Origin: Methanobrevibacter sp.
GTDB lineage: Archaea > Methanobacteriota > Methanobacteria > Methanobacteriales > Methanobacteriaceae
Direction of reading: 5' to 3'
NCBI RefSeq assembly: GCF_017447225.1
Contig: NZ_JAFSNZ010000023.1
Span: 1 to 49,504 of the forward strand
DNA: 49,504 nucleotides
Each line of letters starts with the position of its first letter. The first letter of the stretch is position 1. This document shows positions 1-9,835 of this stretch, in pieces. The notes under the pieces are model-generated. The model had not been told where the DNA came from. It worked only from the letters and a program-made list of their open reading frames with translations, and did not search any database. The translations under genes were made by a program, and so were the position numbers.

Positions 1-163
1 ATCTCTCATTAATATTGTTATTTTATAATTACTTATTTTTCTCGTTATTTAATTGATTTTAATATTGTTGAAACTTCGATTTTGCTTAAAAAAATGTTTG
101 AGGAATATTCATAAAATTACAACATTTCTGTTGACAGTCCCATAAATTCACTTAAAGAAAAGA

Positions 164-174
164 TTATATATAAA
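164..174 (+). promoter_or_regulatory. TATA box for the Ser-rich protein gene
   Basis: The run TTATATATAAA lies about 43 bases before the ATG at 217, giving an expected transcript start near 190 and a short leader that contains the GGAGGG ribosome site. The rest of 1-163 is AT-rich with no gene that I can support. Confidence 0.55.
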
Positions 175-216
175 AATGAATAGAAAATATTACTAATATA
201 TAATCGGAGGGTAAAT

Positions 217-603
217 ATGAAATTTGATAATATAGTTATTTTAGCAGTTATTATTGTAATAATTATATTAACAATGGGTGCATTTGTTTACACAAGCAGT
301 ACTGATGTTACAACGAACAATATTACTGATGTAAATGACACCTCAGATGATAATGGTACAGATTTACTTTCAATATTAACTGGAGATTCAAATAGTACTA
401 GTTCCAGTTCATCAAGTCAAAGTTCATCATCAAGTTCAAGTTCCTCTTCAAGTTCTAGTTCTTCTTCAAGTTCTAGAAGCTCTAGTGGAAGCTCATATAG
501 TGGTGGAAGTTCCTCTAGCGGCGGAAGTTCTTCAGGTGGTGGAAGTTCTTCAAGCAGTTCTTCAACACCAAGTACTGACTTTGATATAGTTGATCCGGAA
601 TAG
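217..603 (+). CDS. Membrane-anchored serine-repeat protein
   Basis: A 128-residue protein of unknown function. Residues 6-27 form one strongly hydrophobic segment (an uncleaved anchor or signal sequence). It is followed by a Thr/Asn/Asp-rich linker and then a low-complexity tract from about residue 59 to 118 made almost only of Ser and Gly, ending in a short acidic tail. Such Ser tracts in gut methanogens are plausible O-glycosylated stalks outside the pseudomurein wall; that is inference. The start is fixed by CGGAGGG eight bases upstream and by the TATA box at 164. The Ser tract mixes AGT, TCA, TCT, TCC and AGC codons, so it is selected at protein level rather than being a simple DNA repeat. 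It converges on the next gene with only five bases between stops. Confidence 0.7.
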   Translation: MKFDNIVILAVIIVIIILTMGAFVYTSSTDVTTNNITDVNDTSDDNGTDLLSILTGDSNSTSSSSSSQSSSSSSSSSSSSSSSSSSRSSSGSSYSGGSSSSGGSSSGGGSSSSSSSTPSTDFDIVDPE

Positions 604-608
604 ACAAA

Positions 609-2210
609 TTAATTTTTAAATTGGTCGGGATTTTTGAATAATTCAAAGTCCTGAACATATTCTTTACCCGTAATCATTGCAATTTCTGCTTTTTGCAGTT
701 CACTGCCCAAATATGCAGCATGCTCCATACGGGTAACCAATTCTTTTTTTATTATTTCTTCATAAATTTCTTTAGCTGTTTTTCCGACTATGACTAAATC
801 AGCCTTATTTTTCTTAAAATGAGTTGCGATAATCCTGCTTTCACTGACAGTAGTTCCATAATCAACATTTATTCTGAAACTGCCCGCCCTATCACGTACA
901 AATTTTAACGGTTTTGAAAGTTTTGCTTGTGGAATGCCATCAAGTTCATTTTCTATAATATCATTCCTTTTGTGCTTATCCTTGAATGCAACCATGTTAA
1001 TTCCCAAATCCTTAGGAATTGATTTTCTGTGTTTTGCAAGAAACATCATCTTTGAAGCTGTTGAAAGTTCATAGACACTTCCTCTGGTTTTTCCACTTTC
1101 TTCAGGAGTAAATAATATGCTGACGCCAAGCTCCATACCAATTCCTGCAAGAAGCACATTGACACCTCCGGAATCTGCGTCCATTAATTCTGTTACATTT
1201 CCAACACCAAAAAACATCGGGGCCTTGTTTACCTGATGGAAATCTCTGCATGCTATGATTGACTCGACAATACTTGCGCTGTTAACAGGATCTAAAATCA
1301 AATCAGCAACATATTTTAATCCGTCAGTATCCTTAATCAACTGATGCATTGCCTCAACACGTTCTTCTGGAGTTTTAGGAGAGATTCCTTCACTGAAATT
1401 AGTCGGAAGCAATACTGCAGGAATTCCTTTCTCCTTTAACAACGGTGCGACTTTAGATTGGTTTCCTAAATCAAGGCTTAAGACAAAATCAATGCCATGT
1501 TCAGCGGCAACCTTAATTTCATTGGTGTTTAGTGTGTCAATACTTAATGGCCTGTCTCCGACAATTGGCCTTAATGTTTCAATTAATTCCGGAACCTTGT
1601 CTGAAAAATCCTCTCCGGCAGCCATACCTATATCAATCATATCCGCTCCACAATCAACAAAGTATTGACATTTATTGATTAGTGCCTCTTTTGATAAAAA
1701 TGGTGCATTAGCTATTTCAGCTAAAACTCTCATAGGAAAGTCTTCACCAACAGGAAGGTTCCCAATTCTAATGTTATTCGGTTTTTGAAGAAGCCTTTCT
1801 ATATTTTCCTCATCATTTTCAAAGTCTTCAATTATTTTGAAAGCCTCTTTTCTTTTCTCTTCCTCAATCAATTTATCTGCAGGCTTATCTTCAGATAGCT
1901 GAATATTTTCCAGAAGATTTAAAACCATTGCCAAATCAGCACCATCTGTAGAACCTTTAAATGTTGGAATTCCAAGCTCTTTTGTGATTTCTCTGGTGCC
2001 TTTTTTGATTAGGCCCGGAACTAAAATTAAATCAATATCATCCATCTGATCTGCAAAATAAGTTTTTACTTCATTAATAATCATTCTAGGAGTTAAAAAT
2101 GCTGCAACTTGAGTATCAGCAATATGAACAATGACATCTTCTGCTGAATCTTCAACGACACTTTTAATTAACGGATAAGCCAAATCACCAGTGATAATTA
2201 AAACTTTCAT
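609..2210 (-). CDS. Dihydropteroate synthase-like protein (methanogen family)
   Basis: A 533-residue protein resembling the archaeal dihydropteroate-synthase-related family (TIGR00284 type). The first 150 residues form an extra N-terminal domain. A pterin-binding TIM-barrel follows, with the signature stretches [16 protein letters not shown] and [13 protein letters not shown] (about residues 186-235), where Asp residues would contact the pterin. A C-terminal region of about 130 residues ends the protein. In methanogens this family is suspected to act in tetrahydromethanopterin synthesis, but the reaction is not settled. A ribosome site GGAGTTATT sits directly before the ATG. It is divergent from the por operon, and the 230 bases between hold the por promoter. 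Confidence 0.8.
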   Translation of the reverse strand: MKVLIITGDLAYPLIKSVVEDSAEDVIVHIADTQVAAFLTPRMIINEVKTYFADQMDDIDLILVPGLIKKGTREITKELGIPTFKGSTDGADLAMVLNLLENIQLSEDKPADKLIEEEKRKEAFKIIEDFENDEENIERLLQKPNNIRIGNLPVGEDFPMRVLAEIANAPFLSKEALINKCQYFVDCGADMIDIGMAAGEDFSDKVPELIETLRPIVGDRPLSIDTLNTNEIKVAAEHGIDFVLSLDLGNQSKVAPLLKEKGIPAVLLPTNFSEGISPKTPEERVEAMHQLIKDTDGLKYVADLILDPVNSASIVESIIACRDFHQVNKAPMFFGVGNVTELMDADSGGVNVLLAGIGMELGVSILFTPEESGKTRGSVYELSTASKMMFLAKHRKSIPKDLGINMVAFKDKHKRNDIIENELDGIPQAKLSKPLKFVRDRAGSFRINVDYGTTVSESRIIATHFKKNKADLVIVGKTAKEIYEEIIKKELVTRMEHAAYLGSELQKAEIAMITGKEYVQDFELFKNPDQFKN

Positions 2211-2418
2211 AATAACTCCTCAAGGTTATATTATTAAAGTTATATTATATTAAATCTTTGAAAAACAAAATATACTTTAAACATTATAAATAATCTAAAA
2301 TCTTTTTAAAATTCCTTTATTTGATTAAAAAATAAATATTGAATAATTAACATTTAATAAAAGCACATTTAATAAAAATTTAAACAAAAATATTGTAAAA
2401 TTAAATTATAACATAAGA

Positions 2419-2430
2419 TTTATATATTTT
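2419..2430 (+). promoter_or_regulatory. TATA box of the por operon
   Basis: TTTATATATTTT here predicts a transcript start near 2446. That rules out the ATG at 2441 as the porC start and supports the ATG at 2477, which has GGAGGAA upstream. Confidence 0.6.
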
Positions 2431-2476
2431 GTAATTTATAATGATTATACATGATAAATATATGGAGGAAAAATTA

Positions 2477-2998
2477 ATGATTGAAATTCGTTTTCATGGA
2501 AGAGGCGGACAAGGTGCTGTAACTGCTGCTGAAATTCTTGCAAAAGCAGCATTTAAAGACGGTAATTATTCCCAAGCTTTTCCATTCTTTGGAGTTGAAC
2601 GTAGAGGAGCTCCAGTTATGGCTTTCACAAGAATTGATGATAAGCCAATTGATTTAAGATATCAAGTATATAATCCGGACTATGTTTTAGTTTTAGATGA
2701 CGGATTATTGAATGTAGTAGATGTATTTTCAGGAATTAAAGACAATACTGAAGTTACCATTAACACCGAAAGTTTTGAGGGTAGCGGTGAACATGAAGTC
2801 TACAGTATTGATGCAACTGGAATTGCATTAGACATGTTAGGACGTAACATCGTAAATACTATTATTTTAGGATATTTTGCTAAAAAAACTCAAGCTGTAA
2901 CTATTGATTCACTTCTTGAAGTGATTAGAGAAACATTCCCTGGCAAAGTTGGAGAGCTAAACGTAGAAGCTACTAAAAAAGCTTATGATATGGGATGA
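2477..2998 (+). CDS. porC: Pyruvate:ferredoxin oxidoreductase, gamma subunit
   Basis: 173 residues from the preferred ATG. The N-terminal [20 protein letters not shown] is the hallmark of 2-oxoacid:ferredoxin oxidoreductase gamma subunits. The [13 protein letters not shown] stretch is also typical of the pyruvate/ketoisovalerate group. The subunit joins alpha, beta and delta chains in the cytoplasmic enzyme that interconverts pyruvate and acetyl-CoA + CO2 with ferredoxin; in autotrophic methanogens it runs toward pyruvate. I chose 2477 rather than the in-frame ATG at 2441 because GGAGGAA lies eight bases before it and the other ATG precedes the likely transcript start. First gene of the order C-D-A-B-E-F known from Methanothermobacter. 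Confidence 0.95.
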
Positions 2999-3008
2999 GA
3001 GTGATTAT

Positions 3009-3251
3009 ATGGTAAGTATAGGATGTGTAATTAAAACCCCAGGCAATAGTAGAAATAACAAAACTGGAAGCTGGAGAACATTTAAACCAATTTTAGATAA
3101 AGAAAAATGTATTGATTGTGATAATTGTATTCTCTTTTGTCCAGATGCTAGTGTAAACAAACAACATGATATCGATTACGATTACTGTAAAGGATGTGGA
3201 ATTTGTGCCAACGAATGTCCTTCCGACGCAATCGAAATGGTAAAAGAATAA
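3009..3251 (+). CDS. porD: Pyruvate:ferredoxin oxidoreductase, delta (ferredoxin) subunit
   Basis: 80 residues. Two complete CxxCxxCxxxC motifs are present ([13 protein letters not shown] and [13 protein letters not shown]), binding two 4Fe-4S clusters that pass electrons from the TPP site to external ferredoxin. The segment [15 protein letters not shown] before the first cluster is typical of PorD and VorD chains. An upstream in-frame ATG at 2985 lies inside porC; I prefer 3009, preceded by GAGAGTGATTAT, the same ribosome-site pattern used by porA. It starts ten bases after the porC stop and is surely co-transcribed. Confidence 0.94.
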   Translation: MVSIGCVIKTPGNSRNNKTGSWRTFKPILDKEKCIDCDNCILFCPDASVNKQHDIDYDYCKGCGICANECPSDAIEMVKE

Positions 3252-3264
3252 AGAGAGTGATTAA

Positions 3265-4410
3265 ATGGTAAAAGAAGTAATGACCTCAAATAAAGCAGTT
3301 GCAGAAGCTGTTAGATTAGCAAAACCACAAGTTATTCCTGTTTATCCGATTACCCCGCAAACCACAATTTCAGAATACTTAGCACAATATGTTGCTGATG
3401 AAAAAATTGATGCTAAATATGTTAAAGTAGAATCTGAACACAGTGCAATAAGTGCTGCTGTTGGAGCAAGTGGTGCTGGAGTAAGAGTATTTACAGCAAC
3501 ATCTTCACAAGGATTAATGTTAATGCACGAAATTCTATATGCTGCAGCAGGTATGAGAACTCCATTCGTATTGGCTGATGCAAACAGAGCAATTTCTGCA
3601 CCATTAAATATTTGGAACGATCAACAAGACTCAATTGCACAAAGAGATGCAGGATGGTTGCAAATTTATGTTGAAAATGCTCAAGAAGCATTAGATACAA
3701 CTTTAATGGCTTACAAAGTATCAGAAAATCCTGATGTTTTACTTCCATCAATGGTATGTTTAGATGGATTTATTTTAACTCACACTGTCGAACCAGTTGA
3801 AATTCCAGATCAAGAAAGTGTAGATAAGTTCTTACCTCCATATGTGCCAGAACATGCATACCTTGATCCTAAAGAACCAATGTCCATAGGTAACTTTGCT
3901 GATCCAGATTATTATACTGAAGCAAGATATGCAATGGAAGTTGCAATGACTAAATCAATGGAAGTTATCGAAAAAACCTGCGAAGAATTCGCAGAAATCT
4001 TTGGAAGAAAATATGGTCTTGTTGAACCGTACAAAACAGAAGATGCTGAAATAATTTTCGTTGCAATGGGATCACTTTGCAGTACTATCAGAGTAATTGT
4101 AGACCAATTAAGAGAAAAAGGAGAAAAAGTTGGTTTACTTAAAATCAGAGCTTACAGACCATTCCCAGTTGAAGCAATTAAAGATGCGGTTAAAAACTGT
4201 GATAAAATAGCTGTAATTGATAAAAACTTCTCATTCGGAATCGGCGGAGCGCTCTATGCAGATATGAAAGTTAAAATCGATAAAGAGATTTACGGATTTA
4301 TTGCAGGTTTAGGTGGAAGAGACATCACACCAGAATCCATAATCGAAGCATATGAAAAAACAAAAGTGCCAGAAAAAGATGTCACATGGATAGGACTTAA
4401 GGAGGAATAG
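3265..4410 (+). CDS. porA: Pyruvate:ferredoxin oxidoreductase, alpha subunit
   Basis: 381 residues, normal for the separate archaeal alpha chain. The pyrimidine-binding half carries [14 protein letters not shown] near residue 27, [16 protein letters not shown] near 55 (the conserved Glu-Ser-Glu-His helps activate TPP) and [14 protein letters not shown] near 80. The C-terminal third is a transketolase-like domain with RPFPVEAI. Ribosome site GAGAGTGATTAA precedes the ATG. Thirteen bases separate it from porD and two from porB, so the subunits are made from one message. Confidence 0.95.
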   Translation: MVKEVMTSNKAVAEAVRLAKPQVIPVYPITPQTTISEYLAQYVADEKIDAKYVKVESEHSAISAAVGASGAGVRVFTATSSQGLMLMHEILYAAAGMRTPFVLADANRAISAPLNIWNDQQDSIAQRDAGWLQIYVENAQEALDTTLMAYKVSENPDVLLPSMVCLDGFILTHTVEPVEIPDQESVDKFLPPYVPEHAYLDPKEPMSIGNFADPDYYTEARYAMEVAMTKSMEVIEKTCEEFAEIFGRKYGLVEPYKTEDAEIIFVAMGSLCSTIRVIVDQLREKGEKVGLLKIRAYRPFPVEAIKDAVKNCDKIAVIDKNFSFGIGGALYADMKVKIDKEIYGFIAGLGGRDITPESIIEAYEKTKVPEKDVTWIGLKEE

Positions 4411-4412
4411 AT

Positions 4413-5282
4413 ATGGTAGATATACCTGATAAAGATTTATTAGCACCAGGACACAGAGGCTGTGCTGGTTGTGGAGCATCAATTGGTGTAAAATTAGCTC
4501 TTAATGCTTTAGGCGAAAACACTGTAGCTATTTCTGCTACAGGTTGTCTTGAAGTAATGACTACCCCATATCCGGAAACTTCATGGGAAATTCCATTTAT
4601 TCATGTAGCATTCGAAAACTCCGGTGCTGTAGCATCTGGTGTTGAAGCTGCATTAAGAATACAAGGAAAAGATGATGTTAATGTAGTTGCTTTCGGTGGT
4701 GACGGAGGAACTGTAGATATTGGTTTACAATCCCTTTCAGGAGCTATGGAAAGAGGACACAACATGACATACATCTGTTACGATAATGAAGCATATATGA
4801 ATACAGGTATTCAAAGAAGTGGAGCAACTCCATTCGGTGCAACAACCACAACTTCACCTAAAGGTGTTGCAAGCTTCGGAGAAGACAAACCTAAAAAAGA
4901 TATGCCTATGATTATGGCAGCGCACGGAATTCCATATGTGGCTACCGCATCAATCGCATATCCTGAAGATTATGTCAACAAAGTTAAAAAAGCAGCCGCT
5001 ACAAAAGGCCCAGCTTACATACACTTACAACAACCATGTACAACAGGTTGGGGATATGACCCTTCCAGAACAATTGAAATGGGTAGATTAGCTGTAGAAA
5101 CTGGATCTTGGATATTATATGAAATTGAAAATGGTGAATTCAATATTACTTTTACACCTGAAGAAAGAAAACCTGTAAAAGAATATTTATCACAACAAAA
5201 AAGATTCAGACACTTGGATGACGAAAAAGTCGAATTAATACAAAAATACGTCGATGCTCATTGTGATGAACTAGGATTATAG
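4413..5282 (+). CDS. porB: Pyruvate:ferredoxin oxidoreductase, beta subunit
   Basis: 289 residues carrying the thiamin-diphosphate fold. [13 protein letters not shown] near residue 13 gives two cluster-ligand cysteines, and GDGGTVDIG near residue 95 starts the GDG...N diphosphate/Mg site completed by [14 protein letters not shown]. One further conserved cysteine occurs in QQPCTTGW. With porA it forms the active site. The ATG follows GGAGGAATAGAT. Nothing appears missing or altered. Confidence 0.95.
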   Translation: MVDIPDKDLLAPGHRGCAGCGASIGVKLALNALGENTVAISATGCLEVMTTPYPETSWEIPFIHVAFENSGAVASGVEAALRIQGKDDVNVVAFGGDGGTVDIGLQSLSGAMERGHNMTYICYDNEAYMNTGIQRSGATPFGATTTTSPKGVASFGEDKPKKDMPMIMAAHGIPYVATASIAYPEDYVNKVKKAAATKGPAYIHLQQPCTTGWGYDPSRTIEMGRLAVETGSWILYEIENGEFNITFTPEERKPVKEYLSQQKRFRHLDDEKVELIQKYVDAHCDELGL

Positions 5283-5292
5283 GAGGCAAACT

Positions 5293-5793
5293 ATGGAAAA
5301 AATTTCCGTAAACAGCAATATGTGTGATGGCTGTCTCAACTGTGAAAATATGTGCGCATCCATTCATGCATCATCTAGAATAAAAATCATAGAACATGAT
5401 TCCTCCTATTATGGTATTGTATGTCAGCACTGTGAAAGTGCGCCATGTATCAAAATCTGTCCGACTGATGCAATAAGCGACGAAAAAGTCGACACTGAAA
5501 AATGTATCGGTTGCGGATTATGTGTAATGGTTTGTCCGTTTGGTGCAATGACCTACACTGCAAGCATTGCTGAAAAATGTGACCTTTGTTCTGATAGGGA
5601 GGAAGGTCCTGCATGTATTAAAGCATGTACCAAAAGAGCTATTAGTGTTGTTGATCCGGCTAAAGTTAAAGCTAAAAATCAAGAAAAATATATCGCCAAA
5701 CTTGCAGGATTGTATGAACCTGACAGTAAAAAAGGTGGAATTGTTCATGTAATTACAAGTCAGGCAAGAGCAAGACTTGTTTTAAATGAATAG
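5293..5793 (+). CDS. porE: Por-associated polyferredoxin PorE
   Basis: 166 residues with four cysteine groups: CDGCLNCENMC, CQHCESAPCIKIC, CIGCGLCVMVC and CDLCSDREEGPACIKAC. This is the arrangement of HycB/CooF-type electron-transfer proteins with up to four 4Fe-4S clusters. The last 40 residues are basic and cysteine-free. Methanogens place porE and porF behind porB; Methanococcus genetics links them to delivering electrons to PFOR, but the exact partner here is unknown. Ribosome site GGAGG lies nine bases before the ATG, ten bases after porB. Confidence 0.88.
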   Translation: MEKISVNSNMCDGCLNCENMCASIHASSRIKIIEHDSSYYGIVCQHCESAPCIKICPTDAISDEKVDTEKCIGCGLCVMVCPFGAMTYTASIAEKCDLCSDREEGPACIKACTKRAISVVDPAKVKAKNQEKYIAKLAGLYEPDSKKGGIVHVITSQARARLVLNE

Positions 5794-5802
5794 GAAAATT
5801 CT

Positions 5803-6033
5803 ATGAATTGTTTAAATTGTACAACTTGTGAAAGTGACTGTCAACTTAAAGAAGTTGACACACCTTCCTTATTTTGTATGAACTGCCAACCATCAGAAGC
5901 ACCATGTTTAAAGAAATGCTCGAATAATGCCATTGAAGTATTGGGCGGAGCTATTACCATCAATGAGCAAAAATGCGATAAATGCAAACAATGTGAAGAC
6001 GTTTGCCCGATTGGAGCTATCCACATCAACTAA
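5803..6033 (+). CDS. porF: Por-associated ferredoxin PorF
   Basis: 76 residues, 14 of them cysteines or prolines in cluster motifs. The N-terminal half has CLNCTTCESDC and CMNCQPSEAPCLKKC, and the C-terminal half CDKCKQCEDVCPIGA. The N-terminal part echoes PorE, suggesting duplication of one module. It probably works with PorE as an electron carrier for PFOR. It starts nine bases after porE with a weak AGGAAA site. The spacer after the stop (6034-6102) is AT-rich with a short T-run and may end the por message or be read through into the fumarase gene. Confidence 0.85.
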   Translation: MNCLNCTTCESDCQLKEVDTPSLFCMNCQPSEAPCLKKCSNNAIEVLGGAITINEQKCDKCKQCEDVCPIGAIHIN

Positions 6034-6102
6034 TTTTTTAACAATATTTATAATCCCTTAAAACAAAAAATAATATTGATTGAATTTTACAGGGTTGTTA
6101 TT

Positions 6103-6945
6103 TTGATTACTAAAGAGGTTATTAGGGATAAAGTTTATGAACTGTACAAACAGGCAGTTATCGTTCTTGGTGATGATGTAAAAAAATCACTTGAAGATGC
6201 TCTTAAAGTTGAAGAACATGACTTGGCTAGGTTAAATATTGAAGCTATTTTGAAAAATATTGAACTTGCAGAAGAAAAAGGTATTCCGATGTGCCAAGAT
6301 ACAGGTCTGCCAGTTGTTTTTGTGAAACTTGGTAATGTTGAAGTGGAAAATCTTCGCGAAGGAATCGAAGAAGGTATCAGAAAAGCAACTAGCGATGTCC
6401 CAATCAGACCAAATATCGTCGATCCTTTAACTCGTGAAAATACAAACATCAATGTGGGAGACTATATACCTCCAATTGATATTGAACTGATAGATGAAGA
6501 TTACCTTGAAATAACAATATTACCAAAAGGATTCGGCTCAGAAAATAATAATGCATTGAAAATGGCATTGCCTGCTGAAGGAATTGATGGAATCAAAGAA
6601 TTTGTTGTGGAATCCGTTTTAAAAGCAAAAGGAAAACCATGTCCTCCAACAGTCGTTGGTGTTGGTATTGGAGGAACTTCTGATTTATGTTTGAAATTAG
6701 GTAAAAAGGCACTGCTTGGAAAAGTAGGTGAAAGAAATCCAGATCCTGAAATAGCCAAATTAGAAGAAGAAATTTTAGCTGAAATCAATGCATCAGGAAT
6801 TGGACCAATGGGTCTTGGCGGAAAAACAACCACATTGGATGTAAAAATATTGAAAGCACATACCCATACAGCAGGTTTGCCTATTGGAGTCTGTATCCAG
6901 TGCTGGGCAGACAGACATGCAACCGGAAGAATATATGATGAATAG
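6103..6945 (+). CDS. fumA: Fumarate hydratase, alpha subunit (class I)
   Basis: About 280 residues, the usual size of the separate alpha chain (TtdA/FumA type). The 4Fe-4S ligand cysteines are visible in [16 protein letters not shown] and [10 protein letters not shown]. The enzyme hydrates fumarate to malate reversibly in the reductive TCA arm that methanogens use for 2-oxoglutarate. No ATG exists near the N-terminus. I favour the TTG at 6103, before [15 protein letters not shown], with AGGGTTG just upstream; a TTG at 6076 is the alternative. No beta-subunit gene follows, so it must be elsewhere. Its place directly after the por operon ties pyruvate making to C4 metabolism. Confidence 0.9.
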   Translation: MITKEVIRDKVYELYKQAVIVLGDDVKKSLEDALKVEEHDLARLNIEAILKNIELAEEKGIPMCQDTGLPVVFVKLGNVEVENLREGIEEGIRKATSDVPIRPNIVDPLTRENTNINVGDYIPPIDIELIDEDYLEITILPKGFGSENNNALKMALPAEGIDGIKEFVVESVLKAKGKPCPPTVVGVGIGGTSDLCLKLGKKALLGKVGERNPDPEIAKLEEEILAEINASGIGPMGLGGKTTTLDVKILKAHTHTAGLPIGVCIQCWADRHATGRIYDE

Positions 6946-6966
6946 TGGCTTTATCAAGGAATACTG

Positions 6967-7415
6967 ATGATTTTTGGACTTTCATATATTGCTGTAATAT
7001 TTTTGATAATGCTTTTTGTTCCAAACATCATTTGGACAAAAAACAAACCCCAAAATTATGAAAAATATGCTGAAAATGAAAATAGAATATAATCCATCAT
7101 AGAAAAAATCGGCCAAATCCTGGTTGTTTGTACATCACTGTTTTTTACTGATGAAAACACCAGAATAACATTATGGATAATTCTAGCATTCCTTTTTATG
7201 GCATTATATGAAATCTACTGGATAAGGTATTTTAAAAGCAAAAAGACATGTATTCCAATTTTTTAGGAATTCCCGTAGCTGGAGCAACACTGCCTGTTCT
7301 GGGATTTCTATTTTTAGGAATACATGGGAAAAATATCTTTTTAGTAATATCCTCATTAATATTAGCTATTGGACATATTGGAATACACTTATCCTATCAA
7401 AATAATTTGAATTAA
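6967..7415 (+). pseudogene. Broken small multi-pass membrane protein gene
   Basis: Reading from ATG 6967 gives 41 codons (a membrane helix, then IIWTKNKPQNYEKYAENENR) and a TAA at 7090. The same frame goes on for about 55 sensible codons with another helix and ALYEIYWIRYFKSKK, then stops near 7263. The remaining part continues in another frame (IPVAGATLPVLGFLFLGIHG, then GHIGIHLSYQNN) to a TAA at 7413-7415. One in-frame stop plus one frameshift in an otherwise coherent three-to-four-helix protein marks a decayed gene. I recall similar small intact membrane proteins in gut anaerobes, but have not searched. The tail overlaps the pstB stop on the other strand by four bases. Confidence 0.75.
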
Positions 7416-8161
7416 CCGAATCTCCCCGCAATATAATTTTCAGTCTTTTCACATTTAGGATTTGAAAAGATATCTTCAGTTCTTCCGTTTTCAACTAACA
7501 CACCATCCAAAAAAAATGAAGTGTAATCAGAAATTCTGCGAGCTTGCTGCATATTATGAGTTACCAAAACAATCGTATACTCATCTTTCAACTCATTAAT
7601 CAGCTCTTCAACTTTTAAAGTAGATAATGGGTCAAGTGCTGAGCACGGCTCGTCCATCAAAATGACTTCAGGACTGATTGCGATAGTTCTTGCAATGCAT
7701 AATCTTTGCTGCTGGCCTCCGGATAACTTGAAAGCGGATTCATATAACTTGTCTTTAACCTCATCCAACAGACCAACAGAGTCCAAACTGTCCAGAACAG
7801 TATTTTTGATATATCCTGAATCTTCACATCCAGCAATCCTTAATCCATATGCCACATTATCGAAAATGGATTTTGCAAAAGGATTTGCTTTTTGAAAAAC
7901 CATCCCAACTCTTTTTCTCAGGTTAACGACATCAATATCATCATCATAAATATTTTTACCGTCGAGCAGAATCTTTCCACTAGATTTAAAATTTTTTACC
8001 AAGTCATTCATGCGATTAATTGATTTAATGAATGTTGACTTTCCACATCCGGACGAGCCGATAATTGCATGAATGGAATTTCTTTTAATATTTAAGTTAA
8101 TGTTATTCAGAATATGCTTATCGTCAAGATTCACATTAAAATCCTTTACAGTAATTTTCAT
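7412..8161 (-). CDS. pstB: Phosphate ABC transporter, ATP-binding protein
   Basis: 249 residues, standard for PstB. Walker A is [20 protein letters not shown] near residue 34, the Q-loop is [21 protein letters not shown], the signature [13 protein letters not shown] and Walker [13 protein letters not shown]. The pairing of an RMND stretch after Walker A with NPF after the Q-loop is characteristic of PstB. It drives phosphate import through PstA/PstC. Its ATG overlaps the pstA stop by one base (TAATG), so the two are translationally coupled. Last gene of the operon. Confidence 0.95.
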   Translation of the reverse strand: MKITVKDFNVNLDDKHILNNINLNIKRNSIHAIIGSSGCGKSTFIKSINRMNDLVKNFKSSGKILLDGKNIYDDDIDVVNLRKRVGMVFQKANPFAKSIFDNVAYGLRIAGCEDSGYIKNTVLDSLDSVGLLDEVKDKLYESAFKLSGGQQQRLCIARTIAISPEVILMDEPCSALDPLSTLKVEELINELKDEYTIVLVTHNMQQARRISDYTSFFLDGVLVENGRTEDIFSNPKCEKTENYIAGRFG

Positions 8162-8982
8162 TATAATCCCTCCATTTTATTTTGGTATCTGTTTAAACAA
8201 TAATTGCTGAAAACTGTAATCACCAATACGATTATTATCAAAACTGAAGCTGTAGCATATGCATTATCAGCAGAAACTCCTTCACTAGCCAATATATACA
8301 AATGAAGAGGTAATGGTCTACCCGCATCAAAAATTGATAATGGAACCGTGAATGTGGAACCTACAACATACATAACCGCTGCTGCTTCTGAAATTGCCCT
8401 TGTCAATGCCAGAATTATTCCTGTAAAAATACCTGAAATTGCTGAAGGCAAAATTACTGAAGTTATTGCCTGTGACTTACATGCCCCCAATCCAAAGCTT
8501 GCTTCAATTAGTTCTTTTGGAACAGAATCGATGCTGATTTCCGATACCTGAAATATAGTTGGAACAGACATTATGGCCAGAACTACTGAAGCAGTAAACA
8601 ATGACCAATCCAGCTTTAAAAACATTATTAAAAAGGCAAAACCGAACAGACCATAAATAATTGAAGGTATTGCAGACAATGTTTGGGAACAGAACCTCAC
8701 AACCTTAACAAAAGTATTGCTTTTACAGTACTGTGTCATGTAGATTGCAGATCCGACTCCAACAGGAACGGCAATTAAAGCCGTCAAAACAAGCAAATAC
8801 AAACTGGAGATTATCATTGGAAATATTCCGCCGGATTTTCCTGAATCAATTGGATTGGAAAATATGAACTCAAAGTCTATGAATGGAAGACCCTTAATTA
8901 GGATATATGAAACTATAACTAGAAGAATAGCCACTGTAATCATTCCAGATGATGTAAAAAATATTTTTTTCACTAAATCCAT
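8161..8982 (-). CDS. pstA: Phosphate ABC transporter, permease PstA
   Basis: 273 residues with six predicted membrane helices, the first at about residues 12-32. The permease coupling loop is [44 protein letters not shown] (near residues 153-196), with the EAA-type Ala-x-Gly-Ala helix that contacts Pst[12 protein letters not shown] near the N-terminus is typical of PstA. It pairs with PstC to form the phosphate channel. Two bases lie between the pstC stop and this start. Confidence 0.93.
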   Translation of the reverse strand: MDLVKKIFFTSSGMITVAILLVIVSYILIKGLPFIDFEFIFSNPIDSGKSGGIFPMIISSLYLLVLTALIAVPVGVGSAIYMTQYCKSNTFVKVVRFCSQTLSAIPSIIYGLFGFAFLIMFLKLDWSLFTASVVLAIMSVPTIFQVSEISIDSVPKELIEASFGLGACKSQAITSVILPSAISGIFTGIILALTRAISEAAAVMYVVGSTFTVPLSIFDAGRPLPLHLYILASEGVSADNAYATASVLIIIVLVITVFSNYCLNRYQNKMEGL

Positions 8983-8983
8983 A

Positions 8984-9835
8984 TTAACAACCCCATTTAT
9001 GTTGAATACACATTGTTAAAGCCATCAGAACTACAATAATAACAAATAATATAACCCCGTTGACAAAGAGCATATTATAATGAATATCCATTGCATAACC
9101 CATTTCCAGAGCAATATTCGAGGTTAATGTCCTTGCAGAATCCAAAATGGAAGATGGTATCTGATTTACATTTCCGATAACCATCAAAACTGCCAATGTC
9201 TCACCGACTGCACGACCTAAACCCAAAATTATTCCGGTTAAAATTCCAGGCAATGCCGTAGGCAATATAATTTTAGAAATCGTCTGGAAATGAGTGGAAC
9301 CCAAAGCAAATGATGCTTGCTTGTATTCAAAAGGAACATTTCTAATTGCATCTTGAGATAATGTAATTATCGTCGGCAAAATCATTATTGCTAGCACAAT
9401 TGAAGCTGCCAAAACACTGAATCCGTCACCTCCAACAAAATCTCTTATTAATGGTATCAGAACAGTTAATCCAAAAAATCCATAAACTACGGAAGGAATT
9501 CCTGCCAGTGTTTGAATTATTGGTTTAAATAGATTTTTTATACTGATTGAAGATAACTCTTCAATATAAATGGCTGTGGTTAACGATAATGGTACAGCAA
9601 ATACCAACGCCAGAAAACTCACTAATAATGAAGATACAATCATTGGAAGCATTCCGAATAAATTCAAATCAGGAATCCAACGCATATCCGTGAATATTCT
9701 TATTAATCCGAAATGAGTGAATGCCGGAATGGATTCATGCACTAGAAAAATTATTATTAATGAAATTATTACAAACAAGCATAATGTTATTGATAACAAT
9801 CCTTTTTCGATGATTTTTTCATTCACTTTAAACAC
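8984..9835 (-). CDS. pstC: Phosphate ABC transporter, permease PstC
   Basis: 283 residues and six predicted helices. The N-terminal periplasmic stretch GLIRIFTDMRWIPDLNLFGMLPMIV and the loop NVPFEYKQASFALGSTHFQTISKIILPTALPGILTGIILG are typical of PstC. The ATG lies eight bases inside the end of pstS, which argues for coupled translation. Confidence 0.93.
   Translation of the reverse strand: MFKVNEKIIEKGLLSITLCLFVIISLIIIFLVHESIPAFTHFGLIRIFTDMRWIPDLNLFGMLPMIVSSLLVSFLALVFAVPLSLTTAIYIEELSSISIKNLFKPIIQTLAGIPSVVYGFFGLTVLIPLIRDFVGGDGFSVLAASIVLAIMILPTIITLSQDAIRNVPFEYKQASFALGSTHFQTISKIILPTALPGILTGIILGLGRAVGETLAVLMVIGNVNQIPSSILDSARTLTSNIALEMGYAMDIHYNMLFVNGVILFVIIVVLMALTMCIQHKWGC

Noticed and set aside
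377-570. Ser-coding region as a DNA micro-repeat
   Set aside because: The codons vary among five Ser codons, so the pattern is at protein level and not a simple repeat.
2441-2476. Upstream start for porC
   Set aside because: It lies before the expected transcript start, and a good ribosome site sits before ATG 2477.
5518-5752. Frames on both strands inside porE
   Set aside because: They overlap the four-cluster polyferredoxin, whose cysteine motifs settle the true frame.
6135-6833. Two antisense frames across fumA
   Set aside because: Both are reverse-strand shadows of the fumarase gene with no start signals.
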